A DNA stretch of 14,758 bases from Candidatus Woesearchaeota archaeon (GCA_016203345.1 JACQMZ010000038.1:1-14758); one strand, 5' to 3'; shown: positions 6,978-13,456, counted from the stretch's first letter. Numbers and translations: made by a program. The notes: a model not told the origin generated them from the letters alone.

Positions 6978-8168
6978 ATGAACATCAACTACAACAATGG
7001 ACAATGGATCGTACCAGACAACCCAGACATCGGACTCATCATTGGGGACGGCATCGGCATTGACGTGACGCCTGCGGCAGTCAAGGTCATTGACGCGGCA
7101 GTCAAGAAAGCATATGGCCGCGCCATTAATTGGGTTGAGATCGTTGTCGGCGAGAAAGCAGAAAAACAATTTGGAAACTTGCTGCCTCAACACAGTCTCG
7201 AGCAGATAAAACAGTTGCGAGTCGTGCTGAAAGGACCGCTCACTACGCCAGTCGCGGAAGGCCACAGAAGTCTCAACGTCACGCTCAGACAAACCTTTGA
7301 CTTGTACCAGTGCGTCAGGCCAGTCAGATACTTTCCAGGCGTACCAGCACCGATGAAAGAACCGCAACTGGTTGACGTCGTCATCTTCAGGGAAAACACA
7401 GAAGACGTGTATGCAGGCATTGAGTGGGAAAAAGGCACACCTGCAGCACAAGAAATAATCGCGTTCCTGAAGTTAAAAGGGTTCACAGTCCGAGATGATT
7501 CGGGCGTTGGCATAAAGCCAATCAGCGAATTTGGAAGCAAACGGCTCGTGCGGGCGGCGGCTGAGTTTGCAGTAAAGAACAAACGCAAAAACATCACGCT
7601 TGTCCACAAAGGAAACATCATGAAGTACACAGAAGGAGCATTTCAACAATGGGGGTATGACGTCCTGCGCAAAGAATTTGGCGACAAGATAGTGTTTGAA
7701 GAAGATTTGGCAGGGAATGAACTGCCTGCAGGAAAAATCTTGGTTAAGCACAGGATAGCCGATTCCATGTTCCAACAACTGCTCCTCAGACCAGACGAAT
7801 ACGACGTGATCGCCACAACAAATTTGAACGGGGATTATTTGTCTGACGCGGCAGCTGCGCAAGTCGGCGGATTAGGCATTGCACCTGGAGCAAACATCGG
7901 CGACGGCATCGCCATCTTCGAAGCCACGCATGGCAGCGCGCCAAAACACGCAGGACTGGACAAAGCCAATCCCGGATCGGTAATATTGTCTGGAGTCATG
8001 ATGCTCGAACTCATAGGGTGGACAAAAGCCGCAGAATTGATCATTAAAGGAATGGAGCGCACGATACAAAACAAAACAGTCACGTACGACTTTGAGCGAC
8101 TGCTCCCAGGAGCGAAACTTGTCAAGTGTTCACAGTTTGCGGAAGAAGTAATTAAGAATATGGAATAA
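6978..8168 (+). CDS. icd: NADP-dependent isocitrate dehydrogenase
   Basis: Oxidative decarboxylation of isocitrate to 2-oxoglutarate with formation of NADPH; a soluble homodimer in characterised relatives. The 396-aa protein aligns by eye along its length with the E. coli Icd type. The substrate motif is RSLNVTLRQ (97-105, Ser98 being the site phosphorylated in E. coli). Catalytic Tyr145 is in EDVYAG, Lys211 in VHKGNIMK, and metal-binding Asp286 and Asp290 in NLNGDYLSD. The coenzyme loop HGSAPKHAG keeps Lys323, with His324 in place of the usual Tyr, and Tyr370 and Arg374 (TYDFER) are retained. These residues favour NADP over NAD, whose enzymes carry Asp-Ile at this place. It has its own promoter. 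With the nearby aconitase it would supply 2-oxoglutarate for glutamate synthesis as well as NADPH; other TCA genes are not in the window. Confidence 0.95.
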   Translation: MNINYNNGQWIVPDNPDIGLIIGDGIGIDVTPAAVKVIDAAVKKAYGRAINWVEIVVGEKAEKQFGNLLPQHSLEQIKQLRVVLKGPLTTPVAEGHRSLNVTLRQTFDLYQCVRPVRYFPGVPAPMKEPQLVDVVIFRENTEDVYAGIEWEKGTPAAQEIIAFLKLKGFTVRDDSGVGIKPISEFGSKRLVRAAAEFAVKNKRKNITLVHKGNIMKYTEGAFQQWGYDVLRKEFGDKIVFEEDLAGNELPAGKILVKHRIADSMFQQLLLRPDEYDVIATTNLNGDYLSDAAAAQVGGLGIAPGANIGDGIAIFEATHGSAPKHAGLDKANPGSVILSGVMMLELIGWTKAAELIIKGMERTIQNKTVTYDFERLLPGAKLVKCSQFAEEVIKNME

Positions 8169-8193
8169 TTTTGCACAAAATCGCCTTTTGAAT

Positions 8194-8616
8194 TTACGGC
8201 ACTTTCTGCAGAACTATTTTGTTATGTGACTTGCGGAACGTGATGTCAAATGCGTCAAAAATACCGTGAACGCCAAGTATGATATCTTGATCGTCACTTT
8301 CACTCGTTGACAACGCCACAAGTACTGGAACAGTTACGTTTGAAATTTCGCGTCTTCCAAGAAACGTTATTGTTGCTGTACTTTTCACCACCTTGCTTTC
8401 TTCGCGATACCCATACAGTGTTGTAGTATTTCCTGCAAATTCCAGACCGAGCGCCCTTGCTATTTTCTCTGGAATTACTGTTACATCACAACCACTATCA
8501 ATTAACGCGGGAACTTCGATTGATATAACTCCTCTCAAAACAACGTCAATTCGCGGCCGTGCAACGTAACTCCCATCTAACAACATCTCTTTTTTGAATC
8601 TGTAAATGAGTGACAT
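8194..8616 (-). CDS. Retropepsin-like (clan AA) aspartic protease
   Basis: A 140-aa single-domain protein with the retropepsin layout. The active-site loop is LIDSGCDVTVIP (39-49; catalytic D40, with DSG where viral enzymes have DTG or DSG). A beta-rich middle follows, then the hydrophobic IILGVHGIFDAF motif (112-123), corresponding to the conserved glycine of the family. Such proteins are expected to act as homodimers and lack a signal peptide, so this one is probably cytosolic. The gene starts 4 nt after the stop of the small DUF5678-like gene, so the two are co-transcribed. Its target is unknown. The alternative is a non-catalytic retropepsin-fold protein, but the catalytic Asp-Ser-Gly is intact. 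Confidence 0.8.
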   Translation of the reverse strand: MSLIYRFKKEMLLDGSYVARPRIDVVLRGVISIEVPALIDSGCDVTVIPEKIARALGLEFAGNTTTLYGYREESKVVKSTATITFLGRREISNVTVPVLVALSTSESDDQDIILGVHGIFDAFDITFRKSHNKIVLQKVP

Positions 8617-8620
8617 ACTC

Positions 8621-8809
8621 TTAAAAAACTGACAACTGATTGTTTACCTTTGTGATGAATGGTATTTTGTTAGGATACAACTTCTTGGCCTGTTTGATTA
8701 ACGTGTCCACGTCTTTTCCATTTCCTATTATTCTGTTGTCTATTATTGCCACCCACTGTCCACCATAACTACTTAGATCCTGTTGCAAAAACCAATCATA
8801 GTTTTTCAT
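8621..8809 (-). CDS. Small DUF5678-like protein, partner of the aspartic protease
   Basis: A 62-aa protein beginning MKNYDWFLQQDLSSYGG. The core, GGQWVAIIDNRIIGNGKDVD (about 16-35), is a beta-hairpin-like pattern (G-x-W-V-A-x-x-x-x-x-x-I-x-G-x-G-K-D) typical of the DUF5678 family of unknown function. A helix (TLIKQAKKLYP) and a final strand follow. A TTG-initiated extension to 8824 is possible, but TTTTAAAA at 8832-8839 lies about 26 nt before this ATG. It is the first gene of a two-gene unit with the retropepsin-like protease. Small proteins of this type are often found beside such proteases, suggesting that one binds, regulates or is processed by the other; that is inference. Confidence 0.68.
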   Translation of the reverse strand: MKNYDWFLQQDLSSYGGQWVAIIDNRIIGNGKDVDTLIKQAKKLYPNKIPFITKVNNQLSVF

Positions 8810-8831
8810 GTAGATCACAATCAATCAAGTG

Positions 8832-8839
8832 TTTTAAAA
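8832..8839 (-). promoter_or_regulatory. TATA-like box of the DUF5678-protease unit
   Basis: TTTTAAAA is centred about 26 nt upstream of the ATG at 8809, selecting that start. A dyad motif (8856-8870) lies about 20 nt upstream of the box. Confidence 0.6.
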
Positions 8840-8855
8840 GATTGCGGTAGATTTT

Positions 8856-8870
8856 TCGAAAAGTTTACGG
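8856..8870. promoter_or_regulatory. Dyad motif TCGAAA-N3-TTACGG
   Basis: TCGAAAAGTTTACGG differs from the pair upstream of aconitase by one base in the half-sites. It lies between the divergent DUF5678 and MOSC promoters, just behind the DUF5678 TATA-like box, a plausible activator position in archaea. Confidence 0.45.
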
Positions 8871-8902
8871 AATTTTCGCAAACCTTCCGGCTGCGCAACA
8901 CA

Positions 8903-8998
8903 TATAGAGAACTTTGAATAACTATCAAATTTGTCAAAGTTCTCAATAGAACCGCTTTGAATCCGCACAATATAACGGGTTATTCAAAGCTCTCTATA
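8903..8998. repeat. Inverted repeat with 20-bp arms overlapping the MOSC promoter
   Basis: The left arm TATAGAGAACTTTGAATAAC (8903-8922) and the right arm (8979-8998) are complementary at 19 of 20 positions. They are separated by 56 nt. A second, perfect 11-bp repeat is nested: GAGAACTTTGA (8907-8917) with TCAAAGTTCTC (8934-8944). The right arm ends in the TATA-like element used by the MOSC gene (about 26 nt before its ATG at 9022), and the left arm is its mirror image on the minus strand. It may be a paired operator/divergent promoter or a small MITE-like element; no target-site duplication is visible. Confidence 0.6.
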
Positions 8999-9021
8999 AG
9001 CATTCCACCAATACTATTCTC

Positions 9022-9710
9022 ATGACACAACTATCTATTGCTGGCCTGTATTACTACCCCATAAAATCCTGCGCAGGCATTGCTCTGGAAGAAGCAGTGC
9101 TGGACGAGAAGGGAATCACGCACGACAGGGAATTCATGGTTGTTGACGCTTCAGGAAAGCAAGTCACCCAACGCGAGAATCCAGGCATGACACGTGCAAC
9201 GCAGTTGATCAAGGCAACAACATTGCAGAGTGGCTGGGGGCGTACCTGCAAGGAAATTACAGACTGGTGCGAATGGCTGAGGATTATCAACGCAGAGTCA
9301 ATCAAAAATACGCGAGACCAAACGACCATGTCGGATTTGCAGACGGCTATCCCTTCCTCATCATTTCGCAAGAGTCATTGGACGATTTGAACTCCAGATT
9401 GCCTGAAGCACTGCCGATGAACTGTTTCAGGCCGAACATCGTGATTTCTGGAGGCGAGCCGTACATCGAAGACAAGTTGAGGATGGTGCGGATTGGTGAC
9501 GTAGGAGTTCGCATAGTCAAGCCGTGCTACCGCTGCGTCATCACAGCCACAGATCAGGCGACAGCAGTAGTAGGCAAAGAACCGCTTGCCACACTGGCGA
9601 CGTACCGCAAAGACGAAAAAGGAGTGAAATTTGGCATGAACGCCATCCATGACAATCCTGGCGTGTTACGTGTTAGAGACACGGTTGACGTGTGGGAATA
9701 CTGTTCTTAA
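9022..9710 (+). pseudogene. MOSC-domain (molybdenum-cofactor sulfurase-like) gene, frameshifted and internally deleted
   Basis: MOSC proteins bind the molybdenum cofactor or transfer sulfur and oxygen ligands to metal centres. The N-terminal frame (9022 to about 9225) has the MOSC_N pattern SIAGLYYYPIKSCAGIALEE, ITHDREFMVVD and VTQRENPGM. From about 9219 the homology continues in the +2 frame (NNIAEWLGAYLQGNYRLVRM, then the MOSC core) through to 9710. The core carries the conserved cysteine in KPCYRCVITATDQ, and the end (NPGVLRVRDTVDV) is intact. The two frames do not join, and roughly 45-50 residues normally found between the TQRExP motif and the WLxxxL segment are absent. A deletion that is not a multiple of three near 9220 explains both. 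A real loss-of-function lesion or an assembly error are the alternatives. A TATA-like CTCTATAA (8992-8999) precedes the gene. Confidence 0.78.
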
Positions 9711-9724
9711 CCGATGACACTGGA

Positions 9725-9732
9725 TTTATAAA
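9725..9732 (+). promoter_or_regulatory. TATA-like box of the aRF1 gene
   Basis: TTTATAAA lies about 26 nt before the ATG at 9755. It begins just after the MOSC stop codon and rules out the GTG-initiated extension from 9692, which would overlap the MOSC frame. Confidence 0.7.
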
Positions 9733-9754
9733 CAAGTGCCGTTTAGAAACTCCC

Positions 9755-10855
9755 ATGTCATTAACAGCCCATCAGAAATATCACTTAAAGAAACTTATCT
9801 GCGAGTTAGAGAGCTACAGCGCTCGACACACGGAATTCGTTACTGTCTACGTCCCGCAAGGGTATGACTTGAACAAAATCATGAACCACTTGTCGCAGGA
9901 ACAAGGCACGGCAACAAACATCAAAAGCGCGCAAACGCGAAACAATGTCATTGACGCGCTTGAGCGCATGATGCAACGACTGAAACTTGTTGGCGCCACA
10001 CCACCCAACGGATTGGCAATCTTTTCAGGCAACGTGGCAAGCAGAGAAGGCGCGTCTGATGTCAAAGTCTGGGACATTGAACCGCCCATCCCCATCAAGA
10101 CACGCATCTACCGGTGCGACAAAAACTTCCAGCTCGACATCATCCGCGACATGCTTGACGTCAAAGAAATTTACGGCCTCATCGTGCTCGACGCACGTGA
10201 TGCCACCATCGCCCAGCTGAAAGGCAAAGTCGTCATTCCCATGCTCAAAACACACTCACACGTCCCTGGCAAAATGAAAGCAGGAGGACAAAGCGCACAC
10301 AGATTCCAGCAAAACCGCGACTTGGCTGTGAAAGCGCATTTGAAGAAAGTAGCCGATTACGTCAAGGACCAATTCCTCATGCACGAAGGCCTCAAGGGAA
10401 TTATTGTCGGCGGCCCTGGAGGCACAAAATACGACTTTGTGGAAAAAGGCTTCCTCACTGGAGACATCCAGAAAAAAATCCTTGGCATCAAAGACTTGTC
10501 CTACACTGAAGAATTCGGACTGCAGGAACTTGTGGACAAATCCCAAGATATCCTTGCAGAAGAAGAGATCGCTGACGAGAAAAAAATCATGCACCAGTTT
10601 CTCGAACTGCTCGCCACCAAGCCAAACATCGTGTCGTATGGATTAATAGAAGTCAAGCGAGTAATGGACTTGGGAGTGGCCGCCACACTGCTCCTTTCAG
10701 AAGCACTTGACGACAAACTCATCGACGAACTCGAAGAAAAAGCCAAACAATACTCCACAGAAGTCAAAATCATCAGCGTAGACACACGCGAAGGCGCGCA
10801 ATTAAGAGATTTGGGAAAAGTCGGAGCGATATTGAGATATGAATTGGCAGCATAA
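9755..10855 (+). CDS. prf1: Peptide chain release factor aRF1
   Basis: Recognises all three stop codons in the ribosomal A site and triggers hydrolysis of peptidyl-tRNA. The 366-aa product shows the stop-codon decoding motifs NIKS (55-58) and YRCDKNF (119-125, the YxCxxxF motif), and the catalytic GGQ (177-179) in KMKAGGQSAHRFQQNRD. The C-terminal domain ends with a REGAQLRDLGKVGAILRY block typical of the family. It is somewhat shorter than the roughly 400-420 residues usual for aRF1. The Cys-rich zinc minidomain found in many archaeal aRF1 proteins is not seen in the C-terminal domain. It is a stand-alone gene with its own promoter. Confidence 0.95.
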   Translation: MSLTAHQKYHLKKLICELESYSARHTEFVTVYVPQGYDLNKIMNHLSQEQGTATNIKSAQTRNNVIDALERMMQRLKLVGATPPNGLAIFSGNVASREGASDVKVWDIEPPIPIKTRIYRCDKNFQLDIIRDMLDVKEIYGLIVLDARDATIAQLKGKVVIPMLKTHSHVPGKMKAGGQSAHRFQQNRDLAVKAHLKKVADYVKDQFLMHEGLKGIIVGGPGGTKYDFVEKGFLTGDIQKKILGIKDLSYTEEFGLQELVDKSQDILAEEEIADEKKIMHQFLELLATKPNIVSYGLIEVKRVMDLGVAATLLLSEALDDKLIDELEEKAKQYSTEVKIISVDTREGAQLRDLGKVGAILRYELAA

Positions 10856-10856
10856 C

Positions 10857-10863
10857 ATTTAAG
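10857..10863 (+). promoter_or_regulatory. TATA-like box of the small membrane protein gene
   Basis: ATTTAAG is centred about 27 nt before the ATG at 10887, immediately after the aRF1 stop codon. Confidence 0.5.
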
Positions 10864-10886
10864 AGCCATCTGCTTAAGTACCAATC

Positions 10887-11219
10887 ATGCAAGTACAAAC
10901 TCTTGTCGCATACAATATTTCCACACTCCTTGGTTCGCTGGCATTCGGCGTGTGCGACGGTATAGGACTTGTGCCAGAACAATCACGCGCTCTTCTCGCA
11001 GTGCCCGGAACGCTGGAAGCCATCTTGTACGTGAAAATGGCGCGATCATCAACTCTGAAACCAGATGAAGAAACGACGAGTTCCCGACGGTTGAACGCAC
11101 AACGCATGCACAACCCCCTCATGGCATTTGCCACAGGCGCCTCTCTTGGAGGGATGGCGGCATTATACGGCTGGGGAATTGGGTACGGCATAGGACGCGT
11201 AATTGGTGCGTGGAAGTAG
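10887..11219 (+). CDS. Small glycine-rich predicted membrane protein
   Basis: I do not recognise a family. The 110-aa product has a hydrophobic N-terminal segment (TLVAYNISTLLGSLAFGVCDGIG, about 5-27), possibly a second moderate one around AVPGTLEAILYV, a charged middle (RSSTLKPDEETTSSRRLNAQ), and a glycine-rich C-terminal hydrophobic segment. That last segment, with GASLGGMAALYGWGIGYGIG at about 84-103, has glycines spaced as in helix-packing glycine zippers. It would be anchored by two or three helices. It has its own promoter and no clear operon partner, and a function cannot be assigned. Confidence 0.6.
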   Translation: MQVQTLVAYNISTLLGSLAFGVCDGIGLVPEQSRALLAVPGTLEAILYVKMARSSTLKPDEETTSSRRLNAQRMHNPLMAFATGASLGGMAALYGWGIGYGIGRVIGAWK

Positions 11220-11256
11220 GCAAAGTGGTGTGCCTTTGGATGCAGGCGTCAGAAAA

Positions 11257-11264
11257 TTTATAAA
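11257..11264 (+). promoter_or_regulatory. TATA-like box of the hicBA unit
   Basis: TTTATAAA is centred about 26 nt before the ATG at 11286. No clear autoregulatory palindrome was seen around it. Confidence 0.6.
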
Positions 11265-11285
11265 GACTCTCTTCTTAACACGCCT

Positions 11286-11564
11286 ATGACTGAATTGATA
11301 CTCACCTGCATTATTACGAAGGAAAAAGGCAGGTACGCGTCAGTGTGTCCTGAACTTGATGTGGCAAGTATGGGAGATACGCCTGAAGAAGCTCAAAAGA
11401 ACTTAGAAGAAGCAGTGATAGGGCATTTGGGTGTAGCGCGCGAGGAAGGATTGTTAAGCAACATATTTGACAAACTCGGCATTACTAAGAAAGATCTCTC
11501 GAAAAAGGAACACATTCTTCCCGTTACATTTTCCTCATCTATTTCCGTTCCGATTCCTGCTTAA
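11286..11564 (+). CDS. hicB: HicB-like antitoxin
   Basis: A 92-aa protein with the HicB partial-RNase-H-fold pattern: a first strand (LILTCIITKEKGRYASVCPELDV), the acidic MGDTPEEAQKNLEEAV helix start (about 29-44), and a following helix. In the HicAB family this protein neutralises the HicA mRNA interferase by covering its active site. Here the antitoxin gene comes first and its stop is one base before the HicA start, so the two are translationally coupled. The C-terminal helix-turn-helix or ribbon-helix-helix domain carried by many HicB proteins is not apparent; the tail (SSSISVPIPA) is short and hydrophobic, so direct DNA binding is doubtful. Confidence 0.85.
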   Translation: MTELILTCIITKEKGRYASVCPELDVASMGDTPEEAQKNLEEAVIGHLGVAREEGLLSNIFDKLGITKKDLSKKEHILPVTFSSSISVPIPA

Positions 11565-11565
11565 T

Positions 11566-11814
11566 ATGGGAGAAAAGTTACCTGTCCTATCTGGTCGAGA
11601 AGTCATTTCCATACTCGTGCACGCAGGTTTTCAAGTGAAAAGACAAACTGGCTCGCACGTTCACCTTATTGGAATTAACAAACAAACACAACAAAGAACG
11701 TTGGTGACAGTTCCAGTGCACGGCAGTAAAGAAGTTTTGCCGAAAACGCTCTTGTCCATCTTGAGGCAGGCAGGAATAGCACGGGACGACTTTCAGCGAC
11801 TCGTCGATAATTGA
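11566..11814 (+). CDS. hicA: HicA-like mRNA interferase toxin
   Basis: An 82-aa dsRBD-fold toxin of the HicA/YcfA family, which cleaves mRNA in a translation-independent way. Visible signatures are the N-terminal SGREVISILVHAGFQVKRQTGSHVHL (9-34) with the catalytic His31 in GSH, a central strand LVTVPVHGSKEV, and the helix LPKTLLSILRQAGI (58-71). All family landmarks are intact, so the toxin should be active. The ATG at 11566 is one base after the HicB stop; the open frame runs further upstream but that part overlaps HicB out of frame. Its 3' end overlaps the convergent HIT gene by 22 nt. Confidence 0.88.
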   Translation: MGEKLPVLSGREVISILVHAGFQVKRQTGSHVHLIGINKQTQQRTLVTVPVHGSKEVLPKTLLSILRQAGIARDDFQRLVDN

Positions 11815-12263
11815 AACTTCTTCCTTTTCTCTATCAAACTCATTTGCTTCAGAATTTCGTTTACATCGCCCTGATTCAACGGATCCAATTTTTCCCAAAA
11901 CTTTGTTGCCTTGTCCGGAAACCGCAATGCCTCACCACGCTTTTGCTCCAGTGAGTTCTTCGCTCGACCGTACAGGTGCAGGTGAAAATGCGGACCTTCC
12001 TTTGAGTCAAGCCCCCAATTGCCGTTGTCCTGAAAGTTAATCCGCTCCACAGGAATGCCTCTCTTGTTCAAGCCCTTCACCATCGCCTCTCCCACAATCA
12101 TCGACAAACGAATGAACTCCACCGCTTCTTCCTGCGTCATCTCCCAGCGATTTACCAACCGCCGCTTGGGAACAATCACGATATGGCCGCCATCTGTACG
12201 TGACACGTGAGGCTTGTCTGAAGACGCGACAGAGAAGCGCTTCGATTCAAAAAAAACTGGCAT
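11793..12263 (-). CDS. HIT-family nucleotide hydrolase/transferase
   Basis: A 156-aa protein with the histidine triad GPHFHLHLYGR (90-100; H92, H94, H96, with H94 or H96 as the likely nucleophile position), and the upstream GGHIVIVPKRR strand-loop typical of HIT proteins. These cleave or transfer AMP-type moieties on nucleotide conjugates. The C-terminal 55 residues are charged and probably helical (LNQGDVNEILKQMSLIEKRKK) and longer than in compact HINT proteins. A TATA-like TATTTAAT (12286-12293 on +) lies about 26 nt before the ATG, so the start is well supported. It is convergent with hicA. The substrate is unknown. Confidence 0.88.
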   Translation of the reverse strand: MPVFFESKRFSVASSDKPHVSRTDGGHIVIVPKRRLVNRWEMTQEEAVEFIRLSMIVGEAMVKGLNKRGIPVERINFQDNGNWGLDSKEGPHFHLHLYGRAKNSLEQKRGEALRFPDKATKFWEKLDPLNQGDVNEILKQMSLIEKRKKFQLSTSR

Positions 12264-12309
12264 GACCCTGCCTGAGACACCACACTATTTAATGCTTACT
12301 CGCCAGAAT

Positions 12310-12421
12310 TTCGCGAATTCGCACCTGCGGCGCTCATTCAGCGAAATTCACATTTTAGTTTTACTACGTTGTGAATTTTCCTGAACGAGCGAGGCGAAGC
12401 AGAGCGAGTTCGGAGAATTCG
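12310..12421. repeat. Long imperfect inverted repeat between HIT and L37Ae genes
   Basis: 12330-12351 (GCGCTCATTCAGCGAAATTC..) and 12371-12391 (GTGAATTTTCCTGAACGAGC..) are complementary with about three mismatches over 21-22 nt, around a 19-nt T-rich loop. The pairing extends outward less perfectly to GAATTC on both sides (12315-12320 and 12415-12420). It lies between two divergent promoters (near 12290 and 12465). It could be a chromatin or replication-related cruciform, a remnant of a repeat element, or part of a divergent regulatory region. Confidence 0.5.
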
Positions 12422-12461
12422 TACTCACAGAATAGCTTAACAGGTACAATTCTGCCAAACA

Positions 12462-12469
12462 TTTAAAAA
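12462..12469 (+). promoter_or_regulatory. TATA-like box of the L37Ae operon
   Basis: TTTAAAAA is centred about 26 nt before the ATG at 12492. It is the only promoter recognised for the four-gene unit 12492-13456. Confidence 0.65.
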
Positions 12470-12491
12470 CCCTATCTTTTTCATCACACAC

Positions 12492-12737
12492 ATGACGACG
12501 ACTAGTCTGGGTTCTGTCAAAAGGTATCGCACAAGATACGGCCGCACGACCAAGTACAAAGCAGCACAAATGGATTCCTTGTACAATGGCAGGCGCCTCA
12601 AGTGCCCTTACTGCAGCAAAGATGCGGTCAAACGCACTTTTGTGGGAGTCTGGGAATGCAGGCACTGCGCAGTCAAATTCAGCGGACGAGCATACACTCC
12701 AGAAAAATCAGTCCAAGCCGTTGCCGAGGAAGCCTAA
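12492..12737 (+). CDS. rpl37ae: Large subunit ribosomal protein L37Ae
   Basis: An 81-aa zinc-ribbon protein of the 50S subunit. The zinc knuckles are CPYC (38-41) and CRHC (56-59), separated by 14 residues including KRTFVGVWE, with a basic N-terminus (SVKRYRTRYGRTTKYKAAQ). Its TAA stop overlaps the ATG of the RNA polymerase P gene (TAATG), so the two are translationally coupled. The L37Ae-RpoP pairing is a conserved archaeal arrangement. Confidence 0.93.
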   Translation: MTTTSLGSVKRYRTRYGRTTKYKAAQMDSLYNGRRLKCPYCSKDAVKRTFVGVWECRHCAVKFSGRAYTPEKSVQAVAEEA

Positions 12738-12874
12738 TGGTCAAATACACGTGTTTTTTGTGCGCGAAAAAAATCTCTGAAGAAATGATGGGCAAGCGCG
12801 TGCGATGCCCGTATTGCGGCTCGAAAATGCTTTACAAGTCCCGCACAAGCATAACCAAAGTTCAGGCAGTCTAA
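12737..12874 (+). CDS. rpoP: DNA-directed RNA polymerase subunit P (Rpo12)
   Basis: A 45-aa zinc-ribbon subunit corresponding to eukaryotic Rpb12, which helps hold the Rpo3/Rpo10/Rpo11 assembly platform. CFLC (6-9) and CPYCG (24-28) provide the four zinc ligands, and the basic tail SKMLYKSRTSITKVQAV is typical. The start is the ATG overlapping the L37Ae stop; the longer open frame upstream only shadows L37Ae. The prefoldin gene begins 4 nt downstream. Confidence 0.92.
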   Translation: MVKYTCFLCAKKISEEMMGKRVRCPYCGSKMLYKSRTSITKVQAV

Positions 12875-12878
12875 AACC

Positions 12879-13202
12879 ATGGACAAGAAAGCACAGGAAG
12901 CGATGAGCAAGCTCCAGCTTCTGGAGCAGAACATGCAACAGCTCGAACTTCAAAAACAGCAATTCTCCGCCCAGCTCATGGAAGCAGAAAACGCCCTCAA
13001 AGAGCTTGAATCCAAGCCAGAAACGTACAAGATCGTGGGAAACATCATGGTCAAGTCAGACCCGACAGCAGTCAGCGCAGACCTCAAAGACAAACAAGAA
13101 CGCCTACAACTTCACATCTCTCTTCTTGACAAACAAGAAAAACAAATCACTGAAAAAACAGAAAAGATCCGCAAAGAAGTCATGGGCAGTCTCAAGGAGT
13201 AA
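12879..13202 (+). CDS. pfdB: Prefoldin beta subunit
   Basis: Subunit of the hexameric jellyfish-shaped chaperone that passes unfolded proteins to the thermosome. The 107-aa protein has two long coiled-coil helices (about 1-48 and 70-107, rich in Gln, Glu, Leu and Lys). They flank a beta-hairpin, TYKIVGNIMVKSDPTAVSADL (about 48-68), whose VGNIMV core is diagnostic of the beta subunit. It sits in a compact operon with L37Ae and RpoP, the usual archaeal context. Confidence 0.92.
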   Translation: MDKKAQEAMSKLQLLEQNMQQLELQKQQFSAQLMEAENALKELESKPETYKIVGNIMVKSDPTAVSADLKDKQERLQLHISLLDKQEKQITEKTEKIRKEVMGSLKE

Positions 13203-13204
13203 CC

Positions 13205-13456
13205 ATGGAAGAAAAACTCCAGCCCATCGTCCAAAGCCTTCGCGAGCTCGAATCAGATCAGCAACTTCCGAAAAGCCTCAAGCAAAAAATCGGAACAGCC
13301 ATCAGAACACTCGAACAAAACAACGAACTCTCCATGCGCGTCAGCCGGGCACTCAACGAACTCGAAGAACTCACCGACGACCAAAACATGCAGGCATACA
13401 CGAGAACGCAACTCTTTAACATCATCAGCATGCTTGAAGCTGTTACGAGTTCTTAA
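13205..13456 (+). CDS. UPF0147 family protein
   Basis: An 83-aa all-helical protein of the archaeal UPF0147 family, whose function is not known. The segment QLPKSLKQKIGTAIRTLEQN (about 19-38) followed by LSMRVSRALNELEELTDDQNMQAYTRTQLFNIISMLE is the family core. It begins two bases after the prefoldin stop and has an AAGGAG ribosome binding site about 5 nt upstream, so it is the last gene of the L37Ae operon. It is convergent with the reverse transcriptase gene, 21 nt away. Confidence 0.88.
   Translation: MEEKLQPIVQSLRELESDQQLPKSLKQKIGTAIRTLEQNNELSMRVSRALNELEELTDDQNMQAYTRTQLFNIISMLEAVTSS

Noticed and set aside
8903..8998. A CRISPR array or insertion sequence
   Set aside because: Repeats are inverted, only two long arms exist, there are no regular spacers, no transposase and no visible target-site duplication.
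9692..9754. A GTG-initiated N-terminal extension of aRF1
   Set aside because: It overlaps the MOSC frame and the TATA-like box; the family start matches MSLTAHQKYHLKK at 9755.
1..13450. A variable repeat for the DGR inside the window
   Set aside because: No other gene carries an Asn-rich or divergent copy of the template, and no product has a C-type-lectin-like end. The target must be outside, if present.
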